From the NCBI RefSeq assembly GCF_030160275.1, contig NZ_BSOA01000050.1, positions 1 through 64,000 on the forward strand: DNA of 64,000 nucleotides, read 5' to 3'. The stretch is from Dyella flagellata (lineage in GTDB: Bacteria; Pseudomonadota; Gammaproteobacteria; Xanthomonadales; Rhodanobacteraceae). The stretch's first letter is position 1. Every line of letters starts with the position of its first letter. The notes beneath the pieces were generated by a model. It saw only the letters and a list, made by a program, of their open reading frames with translations, was not told the origin of the DNA and did no database searches. Both the position numbers and the translations under genes were made by a program. Positions 35,022-43,706 of the stretch are shown in pieces.

Positions 35022-36311
35022 TTAGCCGCTTTCGCCTACCAGTTCCAGCGGCTTTGAACCGAGACGGCGTTGAATGCGCAAAGCCAGGAATGCGGCGATC
35101 ACGCCGGTCGCGCCGGCGATCACGAACGGCGTGAGATAGCTGCCTAATTGCACCCGCAACACACCCGCCATGAAGGCCGCCGCCGCCGCACCCACCTGAT
35201 GCCCCGCCACGACCCAGCCGAACACCACCGGTGCATCGCGGTCGCCGAACGCGTCGGTGGTGAGACGCAGGGTGGGCGGCACCGTGGCAATCCAGTCCAG
35301 GCCATAGAACACGCCGAACAAGGCCAGGCTGGAGAGCGAGAAATCCGAGTAGGGCAGGTACATCAGCGACAGGCCGCGTAGTCCGTAGTACGCAAACAGC
35401 AGCTTGCGCGGATCGAAACGGTCGGTCAGCCAGCCGGATGCGGTGGTGCCGAACAGATCGCAAATGCCCATCATCGCCAGCACGCCGGCGGCGCGTACCT
35501 CCGGAATGCCATGATCGCCGCACAGCGCGATGAAATGCGTACCGATCAGCCCGTTGGTGGTGAAGCCGCACACGAAGAAGGTGGCGAACAGCAGCCAGAA
35601 CACGCCGCGCTTGCTGGCGCGATGCAGGGTGCCCAGGGTCAGTACGAACAGATTTCCCGCCGGCCCACCGGCATCCACCGGCTCATTCGCTGCGGCGCCG
35701 TAGCGGGTCAGGCCAATGTCGGCAGGACGTTCCGGCATCAGCCATAGCACCAGCGGCAGCAACAGCGCGCAAACCGCGGCGATGGTCAGCACCACCGGCC
35801 GCCAGCCGGCGTATTCGGCAATGAAGGCCAGGCCGGGCAGGAAGATCAGTGTGCCGGTGGCGGTGCTGGCGGTCAGCAAGCCCATCATCAGGCCGCGGTG
35901 CGTGCTGAACCAGCGAGACACCACGGTCGCACCCAGCACCACCGCCACGCAGCCGGTGCCGGCGCCGGACAGCACCCCCCAGGTCAGCAACAGATGCCAG
36001 GGGCGTGTCATGAAAGCGCTGGATGCTGCCGCCAGCGCCATCACCGCCAAGGCAATCAGCAGCACCCGCTTGATGCCGAAGCGCTGCATCAGCGCGGCGG
36101 CGAACGGACCCATCAGGCCGTAGAGCAGGATACCGACGGCTGCGGCGGAAGAAATGTCGTCCCGGCTCCAGCCGAAGGCGTGGCCCAGCGGCAACATCAG
36201 TACGCCAGGGGTGGCGCGCATGCCGGCCGAAGCCAACAGAGCCAGGAACACCACGGCGATCACCACGAAAGCGTACTTTTGGCCGAATGGCCGTTGCTGC
36301 GGTATAGTCAT
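35022..36311 (-). CDS. MFS transporter
   Basis: 429 residues with twelve hydrophobic segments. The loop between helices 2 and 3 has the degenerate signature MQRFGIKRV, and its pseudo-repeat in the second half is LTDRFDPRKLL. The layout resembles the monocarboxylate/oxalate-type MFS proteins (VSRWFSTHRGLMMGLL). The substrate is unknown. It is divergent from a tetR gene; two perfect TetR-type operators lie in the 77 bases between them, so it is very likely repressed by that regulator and induced by its ligand. Confidence 0.9.
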   Translation of the reverse strand: MTIPQQRPFGQKYAFVVIAVVFLALLASAGMRATPGVLMLPLGHAFGWSRDDISSAAAVGILLYGLMGPFAAALMQRFGIKRVLLIALAVMALAAASSAFMTRPWHLLLTWGVLSGAGTGCVAVVLGATVVSRWFSTHRGLMMGLLTASTATGTLIFLPGLAFIAEYAGWRPVVLTIAAVCALLLPLVLWLMPERPADIGLTRYGAAANEPVDAGGPAGNLFVLTLGTLHRASKRGVFWLLFATFFVCGFTTNGLIGTHFIALCGDHGIPEVRAAGVLAMMGICDLFGTTASGWLTDRFDPRKLLFAYYGLRGLSLMYLPYSDFSLSSLALFGVFYGLDWIATVPPTLRLTTDAFGDRDAPVVFGWVVAGHQVGAAAAAFMAGVLRVQLGSYLTPFVIAGATGVIAAFLALRIQRRLGSKPLELVGESG

Positions 36312-36316
36312 GTCAT

Positions 36317-36364
36317 GTTACCGATCGGTACGGGTTCGGTGCAGCATACGTACCGATCGGTAAC
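36317..36364. promoter_or_regulatory. Two palindromic TetR-type operators
   Basis: TACCGATCGGTA occurs at 36319-36330 and 36351-36362, 32 bases apart (about three helical turns). The extended arms GTTACCGATCGGTACG and CGTACCGATCGGTAAC are themselves inverted copies. They lie between the MFS start (36311) and the tetR start (36389). Confidence 0.85.
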
Positions 36365-36388
36365 ACTGTCAACCCTGCGCTGATCGCC

Positions 36389-36985
36389 ATGCCTACCAAA
36401 CCCAAACCCCAATCCGCCACCGAAGCCCCGCGCCGTGCGGCGGACCGTATCCGCGACACCGCCTTCGACCTGTTTTATCGCGAGGGCATCCGCGCCGTCG
36501 GCGTGGAGGAAATCGTCTCGCAGGCCGGTGTCACCAAGCCCAGCCTGTATCGCGCGTTCGAATCCAAAGACGAACTCATCGCCGCCTACCTGCGCGACTA
36601 CAACCACCGCTTCTGCGAGCGCTTCGAGGCGCCGGCCGCCGAGCATCCGGATGATCCCAAGCAGCACCTGCTCGCCTACCTCGACCGACTGGCCCAACGA
36701 GCGAGCCACGATGGATATCGGGGCTGCGGCCTTACCAATGCGTTGATCGAGTATCCCGAGCCTGAACATCCCGCGCACCGGGTGGCACAAGAAAGCAAGC
36801 AACAGCTGCGCGAACGGCTGCGCGAAATGTGCCGAGGCATGGGCGCGCGCGATCCGGATGAATTGGCCGACGGACTGTTGTTACTGCTTGAGGGAACTTA
36901 CGTTTCGGGCCAGGCTTTCGGCGAAGGCGGCCCTGCGCATGTGCTGGGCGTGATAGCGCGGCGGCTGATCGAGGCGTCGATGTAG
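36389..36985 (+). CDS. TetR-family repressor
   Basis: 198 residues. The HTH is at about 15-60: RIRDTAFDLFYREGIRAVGVEEIVSQAGVTKPSLYRAF. The C-terminal ligand domain ends GVIARRLIEAS. It should bind the two palindromes just upstream and repress both itself and the divergent MFS exporter. The upstream ribosome-binding site is weak. Confidence 0.93.
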   Translation: MPTKPKPQSATEAPRRAADRIRDTAFDLFYREGIRAVGVEEIVSQAGVTKPSLYRAFESKDELIAAYLRDYNHRFCERFEAPAAEHPDDPKQHLLAYLDRLAQRASHDGYRGCGLTNALIEYPEPEHPAHRVAQESKQQLRERLREMCRGMGARDPDELADGLLLLLEGTYVSGQAFGEGGPAHVLGVIARRLIEASM

Positions 36986-37070
36986 GCGGATGCCCGCAGC
37001 TCCTCGCTGGCCGGGACGAGGATGCTGCACTGCCGATAAGGCATCGATTAACGCTAAACTAACTGCACTG

Positions 37071-37871
37071 ATGAGCATCGAAGCCGTTTCTACCCCCGAC
37101 CGAGACCTGTTGCGCCCGCTGCGTTACTTGTGGCGCGTCCCACTGCTGCTCGTGCACATAGTGCTAGGCATCCTGCTGTGCGGACTGATCCTGACCTGGA
37201 ACCGCGGCGCGGTAATGAAGGACGGGCGCGAGCCGTTCACCCATCGGATGATTCGTGCGTGGTCTGCTGGGCTGATGCACATCTTCGGCTTGCGTTCCGT
37301 ACGCGTCGGGCAGCCGTTGCGTGACGCGGTACTGTTCGTCGCCAACCACACTTCCTGGATCGACATCGAGCTGTTGCACAGCCAGCGCGCAGCCTGCTTC
37401 GTGGCCAAGGCGGAAATCGCCCGCTGGCCGCTGGTCGGCTGGTTGGCCGCCAGCGGCGGCACGATTTTCCACCGGCGCGGTAGCAACCATTCGCTGGCGG
37501 CAGTGATGGGAGTGATGGTGGAGCGCCTGCGCAGCGGACGCTCCGTGGCGGTTTTTCCCGAGGGCGGCACCGGCCATAACGGTGTGCTGAGAGTATTCCA
37601 TGCGCGCATCTTCCAGGCCGCGCTGGACGCCGAGGTGCCGGTGCAGCCGGTGGCCTTGCGCTTCGTGCGTGACGGCAAGCGGCAGATCGATGCCGGTTTT
37701 CGCGACCACGAGAACTTCATGCAGAACTTCTTGCGCATGCTTGGCGGTCCGGCGATGGATGCGGAAGTGCATTTCCTCGAAGCGGTGCCCGCGAGCCCCG
37801 AAGGCCGCCGCCGCATGGCGGATCTCGCGCGCGAACGCATTGCCGCCGCGTTGGAGGACCGTCCGGCATGA
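37071..37871 (+). CDS. 1-acyl-glycerol-3-phosphate acyltransferase (PlsC family)
   Basis: 266 residues with an N-terminal membrane helix (about 22-42). The acyltransferase motif I NHTSWID (His93, Asp98) and motif III FPEGGTG (about 166-172) are present. It acylates lysophosphatidate or a similar lipid at the inner membrane. It shares ATGA with the downstream hydrolase gene. ATG 37071 is taken because it precedes the conserved region. Confidence 0.92.
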   Translation: MSIEAVSTPDRDLLRPLRYLWRVPLLLVHIVLGILLCGLILTWNRGAVMKDGREPFTHRMIRAWSAGLMHIFGLRSVRVGQPLRDAVLFVANHTSWIDIELLHSQRAACFVAKAEIARWPLVGWLAASGGTIFHRRGSNHSLAAVMGVMVERLRSGRSVAVFPEGGTGHNGVLRVFHARIFQAALDAEVPVQPVALRFVRDGKRQIDAGFRDHENFMQNFLRMLGGPAMDAEVHFLEAVPASPEGRRRMADLARERIAAALEDRPA

Positions 37872-38887
37872 GCTTGCCGCAGGGACGCGACTTCCAGCCG
37901 CGTTGGCCGCTGACCAGCGGGCATATCCAAACCATGCTCTCCTCCAGCGGTGTACGGCGCTCACTGCTGCCGCGCCGCGCGTACCGCGTGCTGCAAGATG
38001 CGCAGGAAGTGCTAGTGGACGGTGGCGACGGCATCCGCCTGACCGGCTCCTACACCGCGCAAACAGCCCAGGCGTCGTCGCGTGGCCTGGCTGTGCTGTT
38101 CCATGGCTGGGAAGGCAGCGTCGACTCTACCTACGTCTTGCAAACCGGCAGCCGGCTGCTTGAAGACGGCTGGGACATTTTTCGCCTCAACTTCCGTGAT
38201 CATGGCGAAAGCCACGGACTCAACGAGGCACTGTTCCACTCCTGCCGGCTGGATGAAGTGGTGCATGCGCTGGGTGACATCGCACGGCGCTGGCCGGCGC
38301 CGGTCATGGCGCTGGCAGGGTTTTCGCTCGGCGGCAATTTCGCGCTGCGAGTGGCGATGCAGGCGCCGGCGCAGGGCATCGCGCTTCACTACGCGCTTGC
38401 CGTATGTCCGATCATCGATCCCAGCGAAGGCCTGTTTTCGCTGGAAGCATCCGCGCCATGGTTCTACCAGGCGTACTTCATGAACAAATGGCGGCATTCG
38501 TTGCGCGCCAAGCAGAAGGCGTTTCCGGAAGTCCAATACTTCGAATTGCAGGAGCTGAAGCAGAACCTGCGCGGCCTTACCGAAGCGCTGGTGTTGCGCC
38601 ACACCGATTTCGGTTCGCTCGAAGCCTATCTGGACGGCTATTCCGTGGCCGGCCGCGCGCTGGCGAACATGCAGATTCCGGCCACGATTCTTACCGCGCG
38701 CGACGATCCGGTGATTCCTGTCACCGCGTTCGAAAAACTGGAACTGCCGAGCAACGTCGAACTGGATATCGCCACCTATGGCGGGCACTGCGGCTTTATC
38801 CGCGGCTGGGACATGACCAGCTTCTGCGACGATTACATCGCGGCACGCTTCAACGCGGTGGCCGAAGGGCATTCCCACGGCAGTTGA
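37868..38887 (+). CDS. YheT-like alpha/beta hydrolase
   Basis: 339 residues with the YheT pattern: GHIQTML near the start, VLFHGWEGSVDS (about 78-89, oxyanion region), nucleophile motif GFSLGGNFAL (about 154-163), and the late DDPVIP and GGHCGFI carrying Asp and His. It probably hydrolyses an ester or lipid. It is co-translated with the acyltransferase (ATGA), implying shared lipid work. Confidence 0.9.
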   Translation: MSLPQGRDFQPRWPLTSGHIQTMLSSSGVRRSLLPRRAYRVLQDAQEVLVDGGDGIRLTGSYTAQTAQASSRGLAVLFHGWEGSVDSTYVLQTGSRLLEDGWDIFRLNFRDHGESHGLNEALFHSCRLDEVVHALGDIARRWPAPVMALAGFSLGGNFALRVAMQAPAQGIALHYALAVCPIIDPSEGLFSLEASAPWFYQAYFMNKWRHSLRAKQKAFPEVQYFELQELKQNLRGLTEALVLRHTDFGSLEAYLDGYSVAGRALANMQIPATILTARDDPVIPVTAFEKLELPSNVELDIATYGGHCGFIRGWDMTSFCDDYIAARFNAVAEGHSHGS

Positions 38888-38907
38888 GGGCGAGTGACTT
38901 TTTGCAC

Positions 38908-38933
38908 GGTGACTTCCCGCAGGGGAAGTCACC
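38908..38933. terminator. Perfect hairpin between hydrolase and MBL-like genes
   Basis: GGTGACTTCCC, GCAG, GGGAAGTCACC: an 11-base perfect stem, with outer GCAC/GTGC able to extend it. It lies 20 bases after the hydrolase stop. TTTTT precedes it (38898-38903) but no U-run follows, so termination on the + strand is uncertain. Confidence 0.45.
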
Positions 38934-38990
38934 GGCGTGCGTGCGTAAGCTTCGGCCTCACCTTCACCCGAGCGCCGCCGGAACCCCGCC

Positions 38991-40559
38991 ATGAAATTCC
39001 GCATCGCTGTGTTGCCCGCGCTGTTGTCACTGATTCTGCCAACGATCAGCTTTGCCGCGAATCCACCGCAGGACGGCGAGCTGGTGCAGGCTGGCGGACA
39101 TCCAGGTTGTGAACTCGTCGATGCAAAAAGCTGCGTTGATGAGGCCATCGCCGCCATGGGCGGCAGACAGCGGCTCGAAGCCATCCACAGCCTCCGCTAC
39201 GATCATTACGGACATGCTGTGGCGGCCGAACAGTCCTATCGTCAGCAGCCGTTCCTCACTTCCTACGAACGCGACAAAGTCACCATCGACTTCGACCGGC
39301 AGCGCTGGATAAGCGATGAGGAGTTCATCTGGCCGGAAGCCGATCCGCATGCCGAAACCATCAAATCGATGCTGGTCGCGACGCCGCAAGCCGCTGTTCG
39401 CCGCGGGCAGCAGGGCATTTCGCCAGGCTCGCTGACCGATCTGGACATTACCCGAGATACCCTGGAATTGGGCCCGGAACGCCTGTTGCTGCATGCGGCG
39501 GCCGCGGGAGACCTGCATTACGCCGCATCGCAGTGGCTACGCGCTACGCCGCACAGCGTAGTTGAATTCAACTGGCAAGGCAGGCCGGTGCGAGTGCTGC
39601 TCAATGCCCACAACCACTTGCCGGATGCGTTGGAGCGCACCACCACCTTCAATGACTATTGGTTCGCATGGGGCGACGTCGATCAGCGTATCTATTTCGA
39701 TGATTGGCATCTGGCGCAAGGCGTGCTCCTTTCGACCAATCGCATCGACCAGCGCAACGGCATATGGCTGGCGTCTTCCCAGTTGCTCAATCCAGAGCTG
39801 AACGTCGATCTGGACGACAAGGCATTCAGCATGGATCCGGCCATGGCTGCCAAGAGCAGCCAATCCCGAGGCTGGAATCGCGTCTTCAGCGACCGGCAGC
39901 ACGTGCAGCTGGCACCCGGCATCGAGCTTTATCAGGGCGCATGGAACACCACGCTGATCAAGCAGGATGACGGCGTGCTCGTGCTGGAAGCGCCGATTTC
40001 ACCGAGCTACGTGAAAGGCATACTCGCCAAAGTACATAGCCAATATCCGGGCGTGCCGATCAAGGGTGTGCTCAGCACCTCCGATTCATGGCCGCATATC
40101 GCCGGCGTCAGGCAGGCCGTCGCCGAGGGCGTAACGGTCTATGCGTTGGACCTTAATCGGCCCTTGCTGGATCGCCTGGTGAACGCGCCGCATCGCTTGC
40201 AGCCGGACGATCTGGCGATGCATCCAAAGCCACCGCACTGGGTAAGCGTGAGTGATCGCCTGGTATTGGGGGATGGTGCGAATCAAGCCGTGCTGTATCC
40301 GCTGCGGGGCGCGTCGACCGAACGCCAGTACATGGTTTACTTCCCGCGATACAAGCTGCTGTATGCCAGTGACACGTTGGCGATGACTGCCAACAACACA
40401 CTGTACGACCCGGAACTGATGTACGAAGTGGCGCGGGCCGTGGCACGCGAACATCTGCAGGTCGACACGGTGTATGCCATGCACGAGGGGCCTACACCGT
40501 GGAAAAAGGTACAGCAGTGGCTCGCTCAAGCCATGCAGACCGTAGAGCCCGCAAGCTAA
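38991..40559 (+). CDS. Exported metallo-beta-lactamase-fold protein with degenerate metal site
   Basis: 522 residues with a signal peptide ending near FAA-NP. The C-terminal half has the MBL layout (GIELYQGAWNTTLIKQDDGVLVLEAP, then IKGVLSTSDSWPHIAGVR at about residue 360, then a late FPRYKLLYASDTL). The site that should read HxHxDH is S-T-S-D-S-W, so most metal ligands are missing at motif 1; His in WPHIAG and HEGPTPW remain. The enzyme is probably inactive or changed. GGAA precedes the ATG. Confidence 0.7.
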   Translation: MKFRIAVLPALLSLILPTISFAANPPQDGELVQAGGHPGCELVDAKSCVDEAIAAMGGRQRLEAIHSLRYDHYGHAVAAEQSYRQQPFLTSYERDKVTIDFDRQRWISDEEFIWPEADPHAETIKSMLVATPQAAVRRGQQGISPGSLTDLDITRDTLELGPERLLLHAAAAGDLHYAASQWLRATPHSVVEFNWQGRPVRVLLNAHNHLPDALERTTTFNDYWFAWGDVDQRIYFDDWHLAQGVLLSTNRIDQRNGIWLASSQLLNPELNVDLDDKAFSMDPAMAAKSSQSRGWNRVFSDRQHVQLAPGIELYQGAWNTTLIKQDDGVLVLEAPISPSYVKGILAKVHSQYPGVPIKGVLSTSDSWPHIAGVRQAVAEGVTVYALDLNRPLLDRLVNAPHRLQPDDLAMHPKPPHWVSVSDRLVLGDGANQAVLYPLRGASTERQYMVYFPRYKLLYASDTLAMTANNTLYDPELMYEVARAVAREHLQVDTVYAMHEGPTPWKKVQQWLAQAMQTVEPAS

Positions 40560-40560
40560 C

Positions 40561-40627
40561 GTAGGCTGGGATGACAATCCCAGCATCACCAGGCTGCCGC
40601 AAAGCTGGGATTGCCATCCCAGCCTAC
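40561..40627. repeat. Paired REP units
   Basis: GTAGGCTGGGATGACAATCC at the left, and the reverse unit ending ATCCCAGCCTAC at the right. It lies one base after the MBL-like gene stop and one base before the convergent AAA gene stop. Confidence 0.85.
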
Positions 40628-40628
40628 C

Positions 40629-42101
40629 TCAATCGGCCAGCACGCAACGCCCCTGCGCCCACGCGCGCAATGCCTCCACTTGTTCGTGCATCAACACCGA
40701 CAAGGGTCTTGTGGTCTGCAAAGCGTGCAACAGCGTCGCCTGGTCGAGCACGCCGCCATTGCCGCCGGCATCGTAAAGCGCACTGACGACGGCCTGCTCG
40801 ATCTCCGCGCCCGAAAAACCATCGCTCGCCTGCGCCAACGCATCCAGGTCGAACTCGTTCGTATCCAGCTTGCGCCGCTTCAAATGCATGGCGAAGATCG
40901 CCGCGCGCACTTCCGGCTTGGGCAGGTCGACGAAGAAGATTTCATCGAAGCGCCCCTTGCGCAGCAGTTCCGCCGGCAGCTCGTGCACTGCGTTCGCGGT
41001 GGCGACCACGAACACTTTGGCCTTGCGTTCCGCCATCCAGGTCAGCAGATAGCCAAGCACACGCCGTGACACGCCGCCGTCTTCGCCGCCGCTGGCCAGG
41101 CCTTTTTCGATCTCGTCGATCCACAATACGCACGGCGCCAGCACTTCGCAGCTTGCCAGCGCCTCACGCAGGTTCTTCTCGGTTTCGCCCTGGTATTTGT
41201 CGTACAGCGAGCCGAAATCCATGCGTACCAGCGGCACGCCGAAACCACCGGCAATCGCCTTGGACACCAAGCTCTTGCCGCAGCCCTGCACACCGAGCAG
41301 CAGCACGCCCTTGGGCGGGTCCAGCGCAGGGCTTGGATCGAGAAACACCGCGCGCCGCCGCTGCACCCAGTCGCGCACATGGCTTACGCCAGCCACGTCG
41401 GCGAAGCTGGCCGTGGCGTATTCGTAATGCAGCAGGCCGGAGCGGTTGAGCAGCTCGAACTTGGCCTTCATCAATTCGGGCAAGTCGCTCGCATTGAGCG
41501 CACCGTCGTTGTAGATCAGTTTGCGTACGATGCGTCGCGCATCCGGTGCGCTGAGCCCGACCAGGTTACGCACGATGGTGCGGGCCGCTTCATTGTCCAC
41601 CACCAGCTTGCGGTTGTTCTCCCGTTGCCAGGCGGTGGCTTCGCCGCGCAGGATGCCAGCCAGCTCCTTGATGTCGGGCAGCGCCAGCGGCACGCGGGTG
41701 GCCAGCGCGTCGAGTTCTTGCGGCAGCTCCACCTTCGCGCCCACCAGCACCAGCGTATGCGCCGCCGAGCGCTGCCGTTGCACGATCTCGCGCATCTGCC
41801 GCAAGGTCCCGGCGTATTGCAGCAAGGGCTGGAAATCGAACAGCAGATAGATACTGCGCTCTGGCGTCTCGCGGATCGTGCTGAGCGTCGAGGTAGCGTC
41901 GGGCGCGATCCCGGTCTCGCTCGACCCGCTGAAATCCAGCCGCTCCAGGCCATTGGTGAGCGTCCATTGCCACAACGGGTGCAGCACCTGGGCGATGACA
42001 TGGCGAAAGCAATCGATCACCCGTTGTTCGTCGATCGTTTCGATCACCAGCAAGGGGGTTGCGGCACGTACCAGCGTGCTGAGGTCTTCCAATTCGCTCA
42101 T
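40629..42101 (-). CDS. AAA-family ATPase, Ycf46-like
   Basis: 490 residues. The N-terminal about 220 residues lack catalytic motifs and include LLVIETIDEQRVIDCFRH, as in Ycf46-type proteins. The AAA module has Walker A GVQGCGKS (about 265), Walker B CVLWIDEIEKG (about 320), the sensor-1 region ATANAVHELP and arginine finger region KGRFDE. The second half resembles FtsH ATPase without its protease. Function is not established for the bacterial members; cyanobacterial and plastid Ycf46 link to CO2 metabolism. The start is ATG 42101 or GTG 42110; neither has a good ribosome-binding site. Confidence 0.87.
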   Translation of the reverse strand: MSELEDLSTLVRAATPLLVIETIDEQRVIDCFRHVIAQVLHPLWQWTLTNGLERLDFSGSSETGIAPDATSTLSTIRETPERSIYLLFDFQPLLQYAGTLRQMREIVQRQRSAAHTLVLVGAKVELPQELDALATRVPLALPDIKELAGILRGEATAWQRENNRKLVVDNEAARTIVRNLVGLSAPDARRIVRKLIYNDGALNASDLPELMKAKFELLNRSGLLHYEYATASFADVAGVSHVRDWVQRRRAVFLDPSPALDPPKGVLLLGVQGCGKSLVSKAIAGGFGVPLVRMDFGSLYDKYQGETEKNLREALASCEVLAPCVLWIDEIEKGLASGGEDGGVSRRVLGYLLTWMAERKAKVFVVATANAVHELPAELLRKGRFDEIFFVDLPKPEVRAAIFAMHLKRRKLDTNEFDLDALAQASDGFSGAEIEQAVVSALYDAGGNGGVLDQATLLHALQTTRPLSVLMHEQVEALRAWAQGRCVLAD

Positions 42102-42313
42102 GCCGGGCACGCGGGAATAGATCAGGGGGCCCTCTAAGTTAGCAGAGCTGTCACGATCGGATCATGGCCCGCCCGCTAGGATCAGCGAGGACAGGGGGCG
42201 TGGGTTCGGTGTAACCGGCCCCGGGCTGACGGCCTTCACGCCGGGACAGCACGCCCTATGGCACATGGATAGGGGGCGCGGCAGGATGCCCTGGAATCGG
42301 AGGAAGCATTGCC

Positions 42314-42469
42314 ATGCTGCACTACGCTCTGGTCTTCCTGGTCATCGCCGTAATTGCCGCCCTCCTTGGGTTTACCGGCATCGCCGGTACCGCCGCGTGG
42401 ATCGCCAAAGTGCTGTTCGTGCTATTCCTGATCCTGGCGGTGATCGCCTTCTTCAGGCGAACCGGCTGA
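42314..42469 (+). CDS. DUF1328 small membrane protein (YtjA type)
   Basis: 51 residues: [20 protein letters not shown], then [14 protein letters not shown], ending FFRRTG, with two transmembrane segments. It is the exact size and pattern of DUF1328. GGAGGAAG precedes ATG 42314. It is the first of a run of small envelope genes leading to the AI-2E transporter. Upstream 42102-42313 shows no clear sigma motif. Confidence 0.9.
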   Translation: MLHYALVFLVIAVIAALLGFTGIAGTAAWIAKVLFVLFLILAVIAFFRRTG

Positions 42470-42545
42470 ACAGTGCGAGCACCGGTTCAGCCAACCACGC
42501 GGCAAACCGTTAGAGTGACCATCCTTGATCTCACGGAGCAACTTC

Positions 42546-42908
42546 ATGAACAACGAAGTCCAGGCGAACGAAAGCAACCTCCATGGACGCATCGACCAAG
42601 GCGCCGAGCGTATCAAGCAAGCTACCTCCGACGTCGTGGCCACCAGCAAGGAAAAATTCGATCGCGCGGCCGACCGCGTGGAAGAACGCGTGCATCACGC
42701 TACCGACAAGGCCGCGGGTGCGGCCAATCGCGCTACCGACAAAGTCAACGAGGCCACCGAGCGCGGGCGGCAGGCTTATGACGACGCCAGGGAACGTGCC
42801 GACGAGTGGCTGGAGGAAGTGCGAGAGTACGTGCGTCAAAAGCCGGTACAGGCGGTGGCCATTGCCCTGGGCGCCGGCTGGCTGCTCGGCCGCATCCTGC
42901 GTCGTTGA
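42546..42908 (+). CDS. DUF883/YqjD-ElaB-like protein
   Basis: 120 residues: a long amphipathic, Lys/Glu-rich helix (about 20-90, with repeated ATDKA units) and a C-terminal membrane anchor, KPVQAVAIALGAGWLLGRILRR. The plan matches YqjD/ElaB proteins, which anchor ribosomes at the membrane in stationary phase. GGAG precedes ATG 42546. Confidence 0.88.
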   Translation: MNNEVQANESNLHGRIDQGAERIKQATSDVVATSKEKFDRAADRVEERVHHATDKAAGAANRATDKVNEATERGRQAYDDARERADEWLEEVREYVRQKPVQAVAIALGAGWLLGRILRR

Positions 42909-42934
42909 ACTCCAACTAGGCACGGAGGCGGGCA

Positions 42935-43396
42935 ATGCACGATTCCGTGCGCGACAACGAAACGGCGGCGGCGCCGGAACCCGGCGATGAGGCAGATTCG
43001 AGCAGTCTGTTGAACGATTTGGGCCGGCTTGGGCGCGCCGTGCGCAGCCTGTTCGGCGCGCAACTGAGCCTGCTCGCGGCGGAACTGGGGCTGGCGCGCA
43101 GCGCCGTCACCTGGCTGCTCGCGGCGGGCCTGGCCGCCACCATCGCCGGCGTGGGCCTGGGGCTCACCCTGCTTGGCCTGATCGGCCTGATGCTGGCCAA
43201 ATGGCTGGCTTCCTGGATCTGGGCCTTTGTGGCGCTGGCGGTGCTGGAAGCCTTGGGCCTGTTCGGCGCGATCGTACTGTTCCGCCGTTGCATGCACTGG
43301 ATGAGCCTGCCCGGTACCCGGCAGGAATGGCATGCGATCATGCGCGATACGTTGCATCGGGCCGAACAGGACATCGGCACCGAAAAGGGGGAATGA
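42935..43396 (+). CDS. YqjE-like membrane protein (phage-holin-family annotation)
   Basis: 153 residues with a polar N-terminus (1-40) and two or three hydrophobic segments (about 58-82, 84-108, 112-130). The VRSLFGAQLSLLAAELGLARS opening fits YqjE. GGAGGCGGG precedes the ATG. The order YqjD-like, YqjE-like, YqjK-like matches that of E. coli yqjDEK. Confidence 0.85.
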   Translation: MHDSVRDNETAAAPEPGDEADSSSLLNDLGRLGRAVRSLFGAQLSLLAAELGLARSAVTWLLAAGLAATIAGVGLGLTLLGLIGLMLAKWLASWIWAFVALAVLEALGLFGAIVLFRRCMHWMSLPGTRQEWHAIMRDTLHRAEQDIGTEKGE

Positions 43397-43397
43397 C

Positions 43398-43706
43398 ATG
43401 GGCTTGTTCAAGCAACTGGAAAGGGTGGACCTCGCGCGCCAGCGCGTGGCGCGCCACCGCGACGAAATGGCCGCCCCGGCGGCTGCCCTGCTGGAGCGCG
43501 GCTACCGCCATCCGCTGGCCACGGTAGGCGCTGCCGCGGGTGCGGGTTTTGTGCTCGGCAGCCTTGGCGTAGGTCCCTTGCGTGTGCCGGGCCTGATCAC
43601 GGGCTTGAGCACAGGGCTGGCGGAAATCGTGGCCTATGGCACCCGCCTGATCGCCGAGCTGGGCCTTGACGCGGGCGAGCCCGCTGGCGACAGCGATGAA
43701 ACATGA
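43398..43706 (+). CDS. YqjK-like small protein
   Basis: 102 residues. The polar start (LFKQLERVDLARQRVARHRDE) and the short glycine-rich hydrophobic centre (AAAGAGFVLGSLG) fit the third protein of YqjDEK sets. GGGGGAA precedes the ATG, directly following the YqjE-like stop. It overlaps the next gene by ATGA. Confidence 0.7.
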   Translation: MGLFKQLERVDLARQRVARHRDEMAAPAAALLERGYRHPLATVGAAAGAGFVLGSLGVGPLRVPGLITGLSTGLAEIVAYGTRLIAELGLDAGEPAGDSDET

